From Defluviicoccus sp. (GTDB taxonomy: Bacteria; Pseudomonadota; Alphaproteobacteria; Rhodospirillales; Defluviicoccaceae), in contig JARSSM010000001.1 in assembly GCA_029624735.1 (NCBI GenBank), forward strand, positions 162,106-226,105: 64,000 bases of DNA. Reading direction: 5' to 3'. The notes beneath the pieces were generated by a model. It was not told the origin of the DNA. It did no database searches and worked only from the letters and a program-made list of their open reading frames with translations. The translations under genes were made by a program, and so were the position numbers. Shown piece by piece: positions 45,694-54,364 of this stretch (position 1 is its first letter; each line of letters opens with the position of its first letter).

Positions 45694-47081
45694 GCGCGGC
45701 GCTGCTCGCAACCAAGGCATGCGCGGTTAAGCCGCTGAAGGTGAGCCCGGCGCTGGGCGGCGCGCTTGCCTTCTTGGGTCTCGATCGGGCGCTGCCGCTG
45801 TTGCACGGCTCGCAAGGCTGCACGGCGTTCGCGGTCGTGCTTGCGGTCCGTCATTTCCGCGAGGCGATCCCGCTGCAGACGACCGCCATGAGCGAGATCA
45901 GCACCATCCTCGGCGGCGCCGATAACCTGGAGCAGGCGATCGAGAACATCTTCAAGCGTGCCGCCCCGGCCGTGATCGGCATCTGCTCGACCGCACTCAC
46001 CGAAACCCGTGATGACGACATCGTGGGCGATCTCAAATTGATGCGCGAACGCCACCCGGACTGGGACGATCTTGCCATCGTCTATGCGCGGACCCCTGAT
46101 TTTCTCGGCAGCCTCGAACAGGGCTGGGCGGCGGCGGTGGAGGCGACCATCAGGGCGCTGGTACCACCGGGAAGCGGGCGCAAGCGGCTGCGCCAGGTCA
46201 ACCTGCTCGCCGGCAGCCACCTGACGCCGGGCGATGTCGAGGCGATCGCCGAGACGATCACGGCGTTCGGTTTGACGCCGATCATCCTGCCAGACCTTTC
46301 CGGCTCGCTTGACGGCCATGTCGCGGATGCGCACGTACCGACGACCTTGGGCGGCTCGACCATCGACGCCATTCGCCGCATGGGCCATTCGGTGCTGACG
46401 CTTGCTGTCGGCGATCATATGCGCGGCGCTGCGGCGCTCTTGGAGGATCGCTGCGGCGTGCCGTTCCGGGTCTTTGACCGGCTGACCGGCTTGGCCGCGT
46501 TTGATGGGTTCGTGGCCGAATTGATCGCCGTCAGCGGTGCCAAAGCACCTGAGCACCTGCAGCGGCAGCGCAGCCGGCTTGTTGATGCGATGCTGGATGG
46601 CCACGGCACCCTGGGTAACCGCACGCTCGCACTGGCGGGGGAAGGCGATATGCTGGTTGCCATGGGCCGCTTTGTTACCGAACTGGGTGCACGCGTTCCC
46701 GTCGCCGTCGCTCCGTGCGCGGCGCCGTCGCTCGCGCACGTCCCCGCCGAGAGGATCATCGTCGGCGATCTTGACGACCTCGAACAGGCGATCGCAGCGG
46801 CCGGCGCCGACAGCATCGAGCTCATCGTCGCCAACTCGCACGCTGCCGAGATCGCCCAGTTTTTCGACATTCCGCTGATGCGGGCCGGCTTTCCGATCTT
46901 CGATCGGCTCGGCGCCGGACATCAAGTGACCGTTGGCTACGAAGGCAGCCGGACGCTGCTGTTCGCGCTCGCCAACACCTTCATCGCGCGCGGCCATGCG
47001 CCTGCCGCAGCCGCCGCGCCGGGAGCAACACTGCCGCCGTTTGTGGGCGAGACCGACCATGCGCCGGCTTCGTCTTGTTGA
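45690..47081 (+). CDS. nifN: FeMo-cofactor scaffold protein NifN
   Basis: A 463-residue NifK-like partner of NifE. Conserved segments: [39 protein letters not shown] in pieces near the N-terminus, AMSEISTILGGADNLEQAI, and ICSTALTETRDDDI. It lacks the third P-cluster Cys seen in NifK, as expected for NifN. The ATG at 45690 overlaps the nifE stop (ATGA). The 3' end overlaps nifX by 23 nt, an unusually long overlap within this operon. Confidence 0.97.
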   Translation: MSAALLATKACAVKPLKVSPALGGALAFLGLDRALPLLHGSQGCTAFAVVLAVRHFREAIPLQTTAMSEISTILGGADNLEQAIENIFKRAAPAVIGICSTALTETRDDDIVGDLKLMRERHPDWDDLAIVYARTPDFLGSLEQGWAAAVEATIRALVPPGSGRKRLRQVNLLAGSHLTPGDVEAIAETITAFGLTPIILPDLSGSLDGHVADAHVPTTLGGSTIDAIRRMGHSVLTLAVGDHMRGAAALLEDRCGVPFRVFDRLTGLAAFDGFVAELIAVSGAKAPEHLQRQRSRLVDAMLDGHGTLGNRTLALAGEGDMLVAMGRFVTELGARVPVAVAPCAAPSLAHVPAERIIVGDLDDLEQAIAAAGADSIELIVANSHAAEIAQFFDIPLMRAGFPIFDRLGAGHQVTVGYEGSRTLLFALANTFIARGHAPAAAAAPGATLPPFVGETDHAPASSC

Positions 47082-47556
47082 CACGCAGCCGCCCGGACAG
47101 GTTCCGGCGGTGATTGGGACTGGAACGACGATGAAAGTAGCCTTTGCGACCCAGGATCTCAAAACCGTCGACGCGCATTTCGCGGGCGCGCGGCACTTCG
47201 CCGTTTACGACGTCACCCCCGAAGGCCACCGGCTGGTCGAGGCAATCGGCTTCGATGCGACGAGCGGCGAGGACGGCGTCCACGCCGATGCCAACGATGA
47301 TCGGATCACTCCGCGGGTTGATGCGCTCGACGGCTGTGCGCTCCTGTTCGTGCTCGCGATCGGCGGGCCGGCCGCGGCGCGCGTCGTTGCGCACAAGATC
47401 CATCCGGTCAAGCTGCCGCGCCCGGAGTCGATTCCGGACGTGCTGGACCGCGTTCAGACGATGCTAAAAGGCTCGCCGCCGCCGTGGCTGCGCAAGGCGA
47501 TCGGTCAGCATGGCGGCGACCGGCCGGCCTTCAACCCCGATTTCGAAGACGCTTAG
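47059..47556 (+). CDS. nifX: Nitrogenase cofactor carrier NifX
   Basis: A 165-residue NifX protein that holds and passes NifB-co/VK-cluster between NifB and NifEN. I take the ATG at 47059 because the leader MRRLRLVDTQPPG resembles the RxLxVLD start of known NifX proteins; an ATG at 47131 (MKVAFATQDL) is the alternative. The core reads VAFATQDLKTVDAHFAGARHFAVYDV, and the end WLRKAIGQHGG is typical. The NifX-associated DUF269 and DUF683 genes that often follow are absent. Confidence 0.94.
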   Translation: MRRLRLVDTQPPGQVPAVIGTGTTMKVAFATQDLKTVDAHFAGARHFAVYDVTPEGHRLVEAIGFDATSGEDGVHADANDDRITPRVDALDGCALLFVLAIGGPAAARVVAHKIHPVKLPRPESIPDVLDRVQTMLKGSPPPWLRKAIGQHGGDRPAFNPDFEDA

Positions 47557-47598
47557 AGGACAAGGCAGAGCCTCACCAACAGAGGAGGATCAAATCCA

Positions 47599-47880
47599 AT
47601 GTCTGTACCGACATTAACCCGCGACGGGACCCCGTGGTCACCTCGGTACGTCGACAGGATCGATGGCAAGCGCTGCCTCGGCTGCGGCCGGTGCTTTAAA
47701 GTCTGCGGCCAGGGCGTCCTTGAAATGAAATGGATTGACGAGGAAGGCACCTTCGTCGAAGAGGACGATGGTGATGCCGAGCGCATGGTGATGACAGTGG
47801 CAGAAAAAGGTCAGTGCATCGGCTGTGGCGCTTGCGTGCGGGTGTGCAGCAAGGACGCCCAGGTGCTGGTGGAAGCGTGA
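47599..47880 (+). CDS. fdxB: Ferredoxin III, nif-specific (FdxB)
   Basis: A 93-residue 2[4Fe-4S] ferredoxin. Cluster motifs are CLGCGRCFKVCGQG and CIGCGACVRVCSKD, separated by a 40-residue insert rich in acidic residues (EEGTFVEEDDGDAER), the mark of the nif-specific ferredoxin III family found next to nifX and nifQ. GAGGAGG precedes the ATG. Probable electron carrier in FeMo-co assembly. Confidence 0.94.
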   Translation: MSVPTLTRDGTPWSPRYVDRIDGKRCLGCGRCFKVCGQGVLEMKWIDEEGTFVEEDDGDAERMVMTVAEKGQCIGCGACVRVCSKDAQVLVEA

Positions 47881-47889
47881 CGAGGCGCG

Positions 47890-48549
47890 ATGGCTGACTC
47901 CGGGGCGGATGGTTTCTGCCCCGCTTCGAGGACCGAACTCGCGTCCCCGGGTGATCTCTACGATCGTCTGCTGGAAGGCGGGTCCGGCGATCCTTTCGAC
48001 CGCCACGTATTTGTCTGCGCGCTCGTCATCGCGATGACAGAGGCGTGGCGGCCGTTGCCGGAAGCACTGGGATTGGCGGCGCCGGAGCTGGGCGCGCTCA
48101 TGGCGCGCTACCTGCCCCATGCGGTATTGCCAGTGGCGGTACCTGCAGAGGCCGGTGCCGGCGAGGATGCGCTTGAAGAACCGGACCTGCGCCGCCTGTT
48201 GCTCGACCATCGATCGGATGCGGACGATCCGGCCGGCCGCTGGCTGGCGGCGATCATTGCCCGCCGCTCATGCCGCCCCAATCACCTGTGGCAGGATCTC
48301 GGCCTGTTCAATCGTGGCGAGCTGAGCCGCCTGATGCTGCGGCATTTCCAGCCGCTCGCCGCGCGCAACCGCGGCGACATGAAGTGGAAGAAATTCTTCT
48401 ATCGCACGCTCTGTGCCGAAGACGGGATCGTCGTCTGCAAGGCGCCCAACTGCGAGACCTGCAGCGATGTGGATATCTGCTTCGGCGGCGAACCGGGGGA
48501 GCCGTTGGCGCTGTTCCAGTCCCCGTTGTTGCAAAGCCGACAAAAGTAA
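47890..48549 (+). CDS. nifQ: Molybdenum-handling protein NifQ
   Basis: A 219-residue protein that delivers molybdenum for FeMo-co synthesis as a Mo-Fe-S cluster. The C-terminal Cys signature CKAPNCETCSDVDIC fits C-x4-C-x2-C-x5-C of NifQ, following MKWKKFFYRTLCAEDGIVVC. The mid region MARYLPHAVLP and NHLWQDLGL are family-like. Its 3' end contains a NifA binding site (48527-48542) for the next transcription unit. Confidence 0.94.
   Translation: MADSGADGFCPASRTELASPGDLYDRLLEGGSGDPFDRHVFVCALVIAMTEAWRPLPEALGLAAPELGALMARYLPHAVLPVAVPAEAGAGEDALEEPDLRRLLLDHRSDADDPAGRWLAAIIARRSCRPNHLWQDLGLFNRGELSRLMLRHFQPLAARNRGDMKWKKFFYRTLCAEDGIVVCKAPNCETCSDVDICFGGEPGEPLALFQSPLLQSRQK
48527..48542 (+). promoter_or_regulatory. 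NifA upstream activator sequence for the iscA-like/nifV unit
   Basis: A perfect TGT-N10-ACA motif (TGTTGCAAAGCCGACA) overlapping the last codons of nifQ. It is about 74 nt upstream of the -24 element at 48616. Confidence 0.78.
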
Positions 48550-48615
48550 CGTCGTAGGCGACGCCCGTCCCCACCCGCAGCACTGCGCATCCCCTAGAAT
48601 CAGGACGTTAGACTT

Positions 48616-48631
48616 TGGCACGGGGATTGCT
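48616..48631 (+). promoter_or_regulatory. Sigma-54 promoter of the iscA-like/nifV/nifW unit
   Basis: TGGCACGGGGATTGCT matches the -24/-12 consensus exactly. Transcription should begin near 48643, 36 nt before the ATG at 48679. It starts a second nif operon within the cluster. Confidence 0.93.
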
Positions 48632-48678
48632 CCGCCGGCTTGCAACGGCTTCGGCCGGATGCTTAGGAGGATATCCAA

Positions 48679-49002
48679 ATGGTAGAGCTCAGCGAACGTG
48701 CCAGCGGAGCCATTCGTCGCCTGATCGCAGACTCTGGCAACCCGACCGCCGGCTTGAGGATCATGGTCGATCAGGGCGGTTGTTCTGGGATGCGTTACCT
48801 CTTGGGACTCGAGACCGAGCCAGCGGCCGGCGACGAGATCTACGACTGCGAGGGCGTCAAACTGTATGTCGATCCGCAGAGCCTACCCATCATCGACGGC
48901 ATCAGGATCGATTTCGTCGATTCCGTCGGCCGCGCAGGTTTTGTCTTCGACAATCCGAACGTTCGCGACGTGTGCTCGTGCGGCAAGTCGTTCGGCGCCT
49001 GA
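48679..49002 (+). CDS. HesB/IscA-like iron-sulfur carrier (nif-associated)
   Basis: A 107-residue A-type Fe-S carrier. The three conserved cysteines are in [10 protein letters not shown] (first) and DVCSCGKSF (C-x-C near the end). The core matches the IscA/NifIscA family ([28 protein letters not shown]). It is the first gene after a perfect sigma-54 promoter and is probably the cluster carrier dedicated to nitrogenase maturation. nifU and nifS, which usually accompany it, are not in the window. GGAGG precedes the ATG. Confidence 0.93.
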   Translation: MVELSERASGAIRRLIADSGNPTAGLRIMVDQGGCSGMRYLLGLETEPAAGDEIYDCEGVKLYVDPQSLPIIDGIRIDFVDSVGRAGFVFDNPNVRDVCSCGKSFGA

Positions 49003-49024
49003 GCGGATGCGGCCGGAGGAAGCC

Positions 49025-50167
49025 ATGCCGATACCGCCCGTCATCATAACCGACTCGACCCTTCGTGACGGGGAACAGACGGCGGGCGTCGCCTTCTCGC
49101 TGGCGGAGAAACTCGCTATCGCGGAGGCGCTCGATGCGGCCGGAGTTCCGGAGCTGGAGGTCGGCATTCCGGCGATGGGACAGGCCGAACGGGGAGACAT
49201 CCGCTGCATCGTCAACCGGTTGCGCCATTCGCTTGCCGTCGGCTGGTGCCGGCTGCGGCGATCGGACGTCGATTGGGCGATGGCCGCCGGCCTTGGCGCC
49301 GTGCATCTGGCGGTGCCGGTTTCGCGCCAGCAGATGGCCTTCAAGCTGGGCTGGGAGCCGGCGCGGGTGCTGGCGGAGATCGCCGACGTCGTCGGCTATG
49401 CCCGTCAGCAGGGACTCTTGTGCTCGCTCGGCGGCGAGGATGCCTCGCGCGCCGAGCCCGCGTTTCTCGCCAGCGTGATTTCGGTCGCGGCGGCGGCCGG
49501 CGCACGCCGGTTTCGTTTTGCCGATACCCTCGGCATCATGGAGCCGTTTGCCACCTACGACATATTCAGGGGCTTGCGCGCCGGGAGCGCGCTTGATCTT
49601 GAGATCCATGCCCACGACGATCTCGGCCTCGCCACAGCCAATTCGCTGGCGGCGGTGCGCGGCGGCGCCACGCACGTCAGCACCACCGTCAACGGCTTGG
49701 GCGAGCGGGCCGGCAACGCTGCGCTCGAAGAGATCGTCGTTGCCCTGCCGCAGCTGTACGGGCGGGAAACCGGCGTGGCGCCGGCGGCGCTGCCGGCGGT
49801 CTCGGCACTGGTGGCGCGCGCGTCGGGCCGGCCGGTGCCGGCCGGCAAGAGCATCGTCGGCGAGGCCGTTTTCACCCATGAATCCGGCATTCACGTCGAT
49901 GGCTTGCTCAAGGATCGGCGCAACTACCAGGGCCTCGATCCTGCCCTTTTGGGCCGCGACCACCGCATTGTGCTGGGCAAGCATTCCGGCAAGGCGGCGG
50001 TGCGCCATGTTTGCGCAAGCCTGGGCCGGTCGTTGAGCGAAGGGGAAGAACGCGCGCTGCTGGACCGCTTGCGCCAGGGTGCGACAGTTCAGATGGCTGC
50101 GAAAGGCTGCGCATTGCCGCCGCCAGAGCGGTTGGACGCACAAGAACAGACGCGGAGGCGCGCATGA
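49025..50167 (+). CDS. nifV: Homocitrate synthase NifV
   Basis: A 380-residue DRE-TIM metallolyase making (R)-homocitrate, the organic ligand of FeMo-co, from acetyl-CoA and 2-oxoglutarate. The catalytic start [16 protein letters not shown], the metal ligands in [18 protein letters not shown] and the [18 protein letters not shown] segment are canonical. [20 protein letters not shown] completes the active site. ATG at 49025 follows CGGAGGA. Overlaps nifW by 4 nt. Confidence 0.97.
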   Translation: MPIPPVIITDSTLRDGEQTAGVAFSLAEKLAIAEALDAAGVPELEVGIPAMGQAERGDIRCIVNRLRHSLAVGWCRLRRSDVDWAMAAGLGAVHLAVPVSRQQMAFKLGWEPARVLAEIADVVGYARQQGLLCSLGGEDASRAEPAFLASVISVAAAAGARRFRFADTLGIMEPFATYDIFRGLRAGSALDLEIHAHDDLGLATANSLAAVRGGATHVSTTVNGLGERAGNAALEEIVVALPQLYGRETGVAPAALPAVSALVARASGRPVPAGKSIVGEAVFTHESGIHVDGLLKDRRNYQGLDPALLGRDHRIVLGKHSGKAAVRHVCASLGRSLSEGEERALLDRLRQGATVQMAAKGCALPPPERLDAQEQTRRRA

Positions 50168-50520
50168 CAAGCCTGATCGAGGACTTAAAGCAGCTGGAAA
50201 CGGCGGAAGAGTTCCTCCAGTACTTCAATATCGTCTACGAACAGCGGGTGGTCGACGTTTATCGGCTGATCATCCTGCAAGGGGCGAGCGGCCTCATCGA
50301 CGAGGCCGCAAGCAGCGAGCGCAGCGATCAGGCGCTGTTCGAGCGCTTTCGCCGCCGTCTGCAGGACGCCTACTCCGATTGCCGCGACGGCACTGCCGGC
50401 AAACGTGCCAAGGCGCCCCCGCCTGCGGCCACTCCTTGCGAGACCGATGCCGACGAAGCCGGAACCATCTTCATCCCGCTTGAGGCGGTGATGGGCCTGC
50501 GCCGGCCGCGGCAGGAGTAA
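50164..50520 (+). CDS. nifW: Nitrogenase-stabilising protein NifW
   Basis: A 118-residue protein matching NifW, which protects or stabilises the MoFe protein under oxygen. It opens [20 protein letters not shown] and continues [16 protein letters not shown], both diagnostic. The C-terminal part includes a Pro/Ala-rich stretch and ends [18 protein letters not shown]. Start ATG overlaps the nifV stop. In Azospirillum nifW is followed by fixABCX, but not here. Confidence 0.93.
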   Translation: MTSLIEDLKQLETAEEFLQYFNIVYEQRVVDVYRLIILQGASGLIDEAASSERSDQALFERFRRRLQDAYSDCRDGTAGKRAKAPPPAATPCETDADEAGTIFIPLEAVMGLRRPRQE

Positions 50521-50608
50521 GACCGGCAATGCCCGGGCATGGGTATGGGCATGAGCACCGTTGCCGGCCGTCGTGGCGCTGCGGATCGACGCGTTGCCTG
50601 CAGCCGGC

Positions 50609-50650
50609 GTAGCCCGCCCCTGTGAACAGGCGGTAGCCCGCCCCTGTGAA
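50609..50650 (+). repeat. Imperfect tandem repeat, 24-nt period
   Basis: GTAGCCCGCCCCTGTGAA occurs at 50609-50626 and again at 50633-50650, in the gap between nifW and the NfnAB-like gene. It may be replication slippage in the leader of the downstream gene. Confidence 0.75.
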
Positions 50651-50671
50651 TAAGCGAAGGACTTGAAGCGC

Positions 50672-53023
50672 ATGTATCAGATCGTCCGCCACGAGGTTTT
50701 TTCCGATGTGACCTTCTTGTGGGACGTGCTCGCCCCCGATGTCGCCAACGCTGCGCAGGCGGGGCACTTCGTCATGCTGCGCTTGCATGAGGGCTCGGAG
50801 CGCATCCCGCTGACCGTCGCGGATTTCGACCGCGAACGCGGCACCGTCACGATCGTCGTCCAGGCACTCGGCAAGACTACCAGGGAGATGCGCGACCACT
50901 ACCGCGAGGGTGACAGCTTCGCCGATTTCGTAGGCCCGCTCGGCCTGCCGCAGCACATCGAGCAGGTCGGCCACGTAGCCCTGGTCGGCGGCGGCCTCGG
51001 TGTCGCCCCGGTCTACCCGCAGCTTCGCGCGTTCAAGGAAGCCGGCAACCGGATCACTGGCATTATTGGTTTCCGCAACCGCGACCTGATTTTCTGGGAG
51101 GACCGGTTCGCAGCGCTGTGCGACGACCTCATCGTCTGCACCGATGACGGCAGTTACGGCCGGCCCGGCTTTGTCTCGCAGGCGCTCGATGATCTGATCG
51201 GGCGCGATCGGCCTGACCGCGTGGTCTCCATCGGCCCACTGCCGATGATGGCGGCCTGTGTCGAAACGACGCGCCCGCATGGTGTCAAGACCATGGTCTC
51301 GCTCAACGCCATCATGGTCGACGGCACCGGCATGTGCGGGTCATGCCGCGTGACCGTCGCCGGCAAGGTCAAGTTCGCCTGCGTCGAGGGCCCCGATTTC
51401 GACGGCCATGAGGTCGATTTCCCCGAGCTGATTGCGCGCCAGAAACGTTTCAAGAGCCAGGAAGCGCGGGCCAACGAGAGCTACGCGCACGTCTGTAACC
51501 TCGAAAAGCAGCTCTTCGAGGACGAAAAGCGCGGCTACAAGAAGCTGGCCCAGCTGGTGCCGCATCAGACGAAGATGCCGGAGCGGGACGCGCACGAACG
51601 CGCACGCAACTTCAAGGAAGTGAACCTCGGCTATACGGCGGCGGAGGCGTTTCAGGAGGTCGAGCGATGCATCCAGTGCAAGAACCCGCCCTGCATTTCG
51701 GGCTGCCCGGTCGGCGTCGATATCCCTCGCTTCGTCCGCCACCTGCTGGTGCATGACCTTGAGGGCGCGATCAACGTCATCTCGGAATCGAGCCTGTTCC
51801 CGTCAATCTGCGGCCGCGTCTGCCCGCAGGAGAGCCAGTGCGAGGCCCAGTGCATCCTGACCAAGAAGATCGACGCGGTCGCGATCGGCAGGCTTGAGCG
51901 CTTCATCGGCGATAACGCCCCGCGTCTCAAGATCGCACCGCCGCAGTTCGAGCAGACGCTGGGCCGGGTGGCGATCGTCGGTTCCGGTCCGGCCGGGCTT
52001 GCGGCAGCGGCCGATCTGGTCCGCTTTGGCGCCGACGTGACCGTGTACGAGGCCCTGCACGTCATCGGCGGCGTGCTGCGCTACGGCATCCCGGCGTTCC
52101 GGCTGCCGCGCGAGATCATCGACCGCGAAGTGCAGGGCTTGCGCGACATGGGCGTCAAGTTCGAGCTGAACAAGGTGATCGGCAAGACCTTCACCATCGC
52201 GCAGCTGATGAATGGCATGGGCTTCGATGCCGTCTTTGTCGGCGCCGGGGCTGGCGCGCCGTCGTTCCTCGGCATTCCGGGCGAGTTCGCGGGCCAGGTC
52301 TATTCGGCGAACGAGTTCCTGACCCGCGTCAACCTGATGGGCGGCGATCAGTTCCCCTACCTCGATACGCCGGTCGGCTTCGGGAAGAGCGTCGTCGTCA
52401 TCGGCGCCGGCAACACCGCCATGGACTGCCTGCGCGTCGCCAAGCGCTTAGGGGCTCCCGACGTCCGCTGCGTCTATCGGCGCACGGAAGCGGAAGCACC
52501 GGCGCGGATCGAGGAGTTGCGCCACGCCAAGGAGGAGGGCATCGAGTTCCTGTTCCTCCATTCGCCGGTCGAGATCTACACCGACGCCGACGGCAATGTC
52601 GCCGGCATGAAGGTGCAGAAGATGACGCTGGGCGAGCCCGACGACCGCGGCCGGCGCAAGCCGGTGCCGCTCGACGAGTTCGTCGAACTCGACTGCGATA
52701 CCGTGATCTATGCGCTCGGCACCAACGCCAATCCGATCGTGCCGCAGGCGACGCCGGGCCTGGGCCTCAACAAGTGGGGCTACATCATCGCCGATGAGGC
52801 GACGCAGGCGACCAACCTGAAGGGCGTCTTCGCCGGCGGTGACATCGTTACCGGCGGTGCGACCGTGATCCTGGCGATGGGAGCGGGCCGGCGGGCGGCA
52901 CGCGCAATCGGCGCTTACCTCCAGTCCGACCGGCAGACATGGCCGCTATCGGAAGACGAAATCAAGGCTTTCGTCCCGCCGCAGCCGCTCAGCCAGGCCG
53001 CGCCAGCCGAACTCGGAGCCTGA
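50672..53023 (+). CDS. Single-chain NfnAB-like ferredoxin:NADP+ oxidoreductase
   Basis: A 783-residue fusion. Residues 1-~280 resemble NfnA/SudB (dihydroorotate-dehydrogenase-electron-transfer type FAD/NAD unit), with the [2Fe-2S] ligands D217, C222, C225 and C237 in VDGTGMCGSC and FACVEG. Residues ~330-783 resemble NfnB/glutamate-synthase small chain: cluster cysteines CIQCKNPPCISGC (333-345) and CGRVCPQESQCEAQC (380-394), FAD motif VGSGPAGLAAAADL, and NAD(P) motif GAGNTAMDCLRVA. The family moves electrons among NADH, NADPH and ferredoxin, in some cases by bifurcation. Start is the ATG at 50672 (a TTG at 50663 is too near the GAAGGA site). Confidence 0.9.
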   Translation: MYQIVRHEVFSDVTFLWDVLAPDVANAAQAGHFVMLRLHEGSERIPLTVADFDRERGTVTIVVQALGKTTREMRDHYREGDSFADFVGPLGLPQHIEQVGHVALVGGGLGVAPVYPQLRAFKEAGNRITGIIGFRNRDLIFWEDRFAALCDDLIVCTDDGSYGRPGFVSQALDDLIGRDRPDRVVSIGPLPMMAACVETTRPHGVKTMVSLNAIMVDGTGMCGSCRVTVAGKVKFACVEGPDFDGHEVDFPELIARQKRFKSQEARANESYAHVCNLEKQLFEDEKRGYKKLAQLVPHQTKMPERDAHERARNFKEVNLGYTAAEAFQEVERCIQCKNPPCISGCPVGVDIPRFVRHLLVHDLEGAINVISESSLFPSICGRVCPQESQCEAQCILTKKIDAVAIGRLERFIGDNAPRLKIAPPQFEQTLGRVAIVGSGPAGLAAAADLVRFGADVTVYEALHVIGGVLRYGIPAFRLPREIIDREVQGLRDMGVKFELNKVIGKTFTIAQLMNGMGFDAVFVGAGAGAPSFLGIPGEFAGQVYSANEFLTRVNLMGGDQFPYLDTPVGFGKSVVVIGAGNTAMDCLRVAKRLGAPDVRCVYRRTEAEAPARIEELRHAKEEGIEFLFLHSPVEIYTDADGNVAGMKVQKMTLGEPDDRGRRKPVPLDEFVELDCDTVIYALGTNANPIVPQATPGLGLNKWGYIIADEATQATNLKGVFAGGDIVTGGATVILAMGAGRRAARAIGAYLQSDRQTWPLSEDEIKAFVPPQPLSQAAPAELGA

Positions 53024-53209
53024 GGCACGGACAGCCGCACCGGACCATCGCCCGCACAAGGGGGGATGGTCCGGCCGCGCGTCGGCGCGGAAATGCCCAC
53101 CGCTGAATGGGCGCATGGCATGGACGGCGCTTGCGGATTGGCTGCAAAGCGCCGATCCTCCCTCCGCCGCTGGAGGTTTCGCCGGCGGCCGGCACGAAGG
53201 AGGGACGGC

Positions 53210-53578
53210 GTGGCGATCATCCGCTTCGTGGCGCCAGGGTTCGACAAAACCATTCATATCGACGTTTCGGCCGGCGCGCGACGGACGCTGCTCGCAGTCG
53301 CCAAGGACAGTGGCGTGCCGATCTTGTTCAATTGCGAGAGTGGCGACTGCAGCGCCTGCGTCGTGCACGTCGAGACCCGCGCTCCCGGCACCCTGCCAAT
53401 CGCGCCGTTAACCGAGAAGGAGCGGTTCTTGTTGACTGCCATCGGCCTGCTGACCGAGCCCGAAATCGAGGCGGCCGAACGTCAGGGTGTCTCGGCCGAT
53501 GTTCGCCTGGCCTGCCAATACGCGCTTGGCGACGAGGAGATCGTTGTCCTTTTCAACAACGATCTCGGCGGCGCCTGA
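53210..53578 (+). CDS. FeSII (Shethna)-like [2Fe-2S] ferredoxin, probable nitrogenase protector
   Basis: A 122-residue plant-type [2Fe-2S] protein starting at GTG behind GAAGGAGGG. Cluster cysteines are in FNCESGDCSACVV (C-x4-C-x2-C) and RLACQYAL. The region LTEKERFLLTAIGLL, then RLACQ and an acidic strand, then the end NNDLGGA parallel the A. vinelandii Shethna protein II as I remember it (LTDKER..., RLACQ..., GGA). That protein locks nitrogenase in an inactive, oxygen-protected complex. Its position at the end of the nif region supports this. The gene is separated by 186 nt from the NfnAB-like gene. Confidence 0.78.
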   Translation: MAIIRFVAPGFDKTIHIDVSAGARRTLLAVAKDSGVPILFNCESGDCSACVVHVETRAPGTLPIAPLTEKERFLLTAIGLLTEPEIEAAERQGVSADVRLACQYALGDEEIVVLFNNDLGGA

Positions 53579-53614
53579 CGACTCAAAAGGAGCGGCGGCG
53601 CCACCGCGCGCGGC

Positions 53615-54364
53615 CTACAGGCCGAGGTAGGCTTCCCGCACGCGATGGTCGGATTTCAGGGCCCCGGCCGCACCTTCGAGGATGACGCGGCCGGCCTCAA
53701 GCACGTAGGCGTGCGCGGCAATCGACAGCGCACGAAAGGCATTCTGCTCGACGACAAAGACGGTGGTGCCAGTGGCGGCCAGGCGCACGATCGTCTCGAA
53801 CACCTCATCGACCAGGATCGGCGACAGGCCCATGCTCGGTTCGTCCAGAAACAGCAAGCGCGGCTTCGCCATCAGCGCTCGGGCAATCGCCAGCATCTGC
53901 TGCTGGCCACCGGAGAGCAGGCCGGCGGCGGTGCGGCGGCGTTGCCCCAGCGCGGGGAACATGGCGTAGGCTTGCTCCAATCCCTCCGCCCGCTCGCGCC
54001 GGGTGCGCGTATAGCCGCCGAGCAAGAGGTTGTCCTCGATGCTGAGCGGCGCCAGCACCTGGCGGCCTTCCGGCACCTGGATCAGGCCGAGCCGCACTCG
54101 CGCGGACGCTGCCAACGCGGTGATGTCCTGGCCGGCCAGGCGGATGCTCCCCGCGGCCGCCGGCAGAAGGCCCGATAGCACGCGCAAGAGCGTCGTCTTG
54201 CCGGCGCCGTTGCCGCCGATCAGCGTGACCAGGCCGCCGTCGGCGATCGCGAGGCTGACGTCCGCGAGCGCCCGGATCGGTCCGTAGCGGGCGTCAAGAC
54301 CCTCGACTTCGAGTAACGGCTCAGCGATGGCGGCCTCCCTCGCCGAGATAGGCGGCGACGACAT
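53615..54364 (-). CDS. livF: ABC transporter ATP-binding protein (LivF type), second LIV system
   Basis: A 249-residue ABC ATPase on the minus strand. Walker A IGGNGAGKTTLLRVL, the LivF segment GLIQVPEGRQVLAPLSIEDNL, signature LSGGQQQML and Walker B LFLDEPSMGLSP are intact. The start is uncertain: the conserved start AEPLLEVEGLDARYGP has no ATG at its head. I take an ATG inside the livG 3' end at 54364; GTG/TTG alternatives were not seen close by. Last gene of the five-gene importer 53615-58242. Confidence 0.88.
   Translation of the reverse strand: MSSPPISAREAAIAEPLLEVEGLDARYGPIRALADVSLAIADGGLVTLIGGNGAGKTTLLRVLSGLLPAAAGSIRLAGQDITALAASARVRLGLIQVPEGRQVLAPLSIEDNLLLGGYTRTRRERAEGLEQAYAMFPALGQRRRTAAGLLSGGQQQMLAIARALMAKPRLLFLDEPSMGLSPILVDEVFETIVRLAATGTTVFVVEQNAFRALSIAAHAYVLEAGRVILEGAAGALKSDHRVREAYLGL

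Noticed and set aside
48616..48631. nifQ and the iscA-like gene as one uninterrupted operon
   Set aside because: A perfect sigma-54 promoter and a NifA site lie between them.
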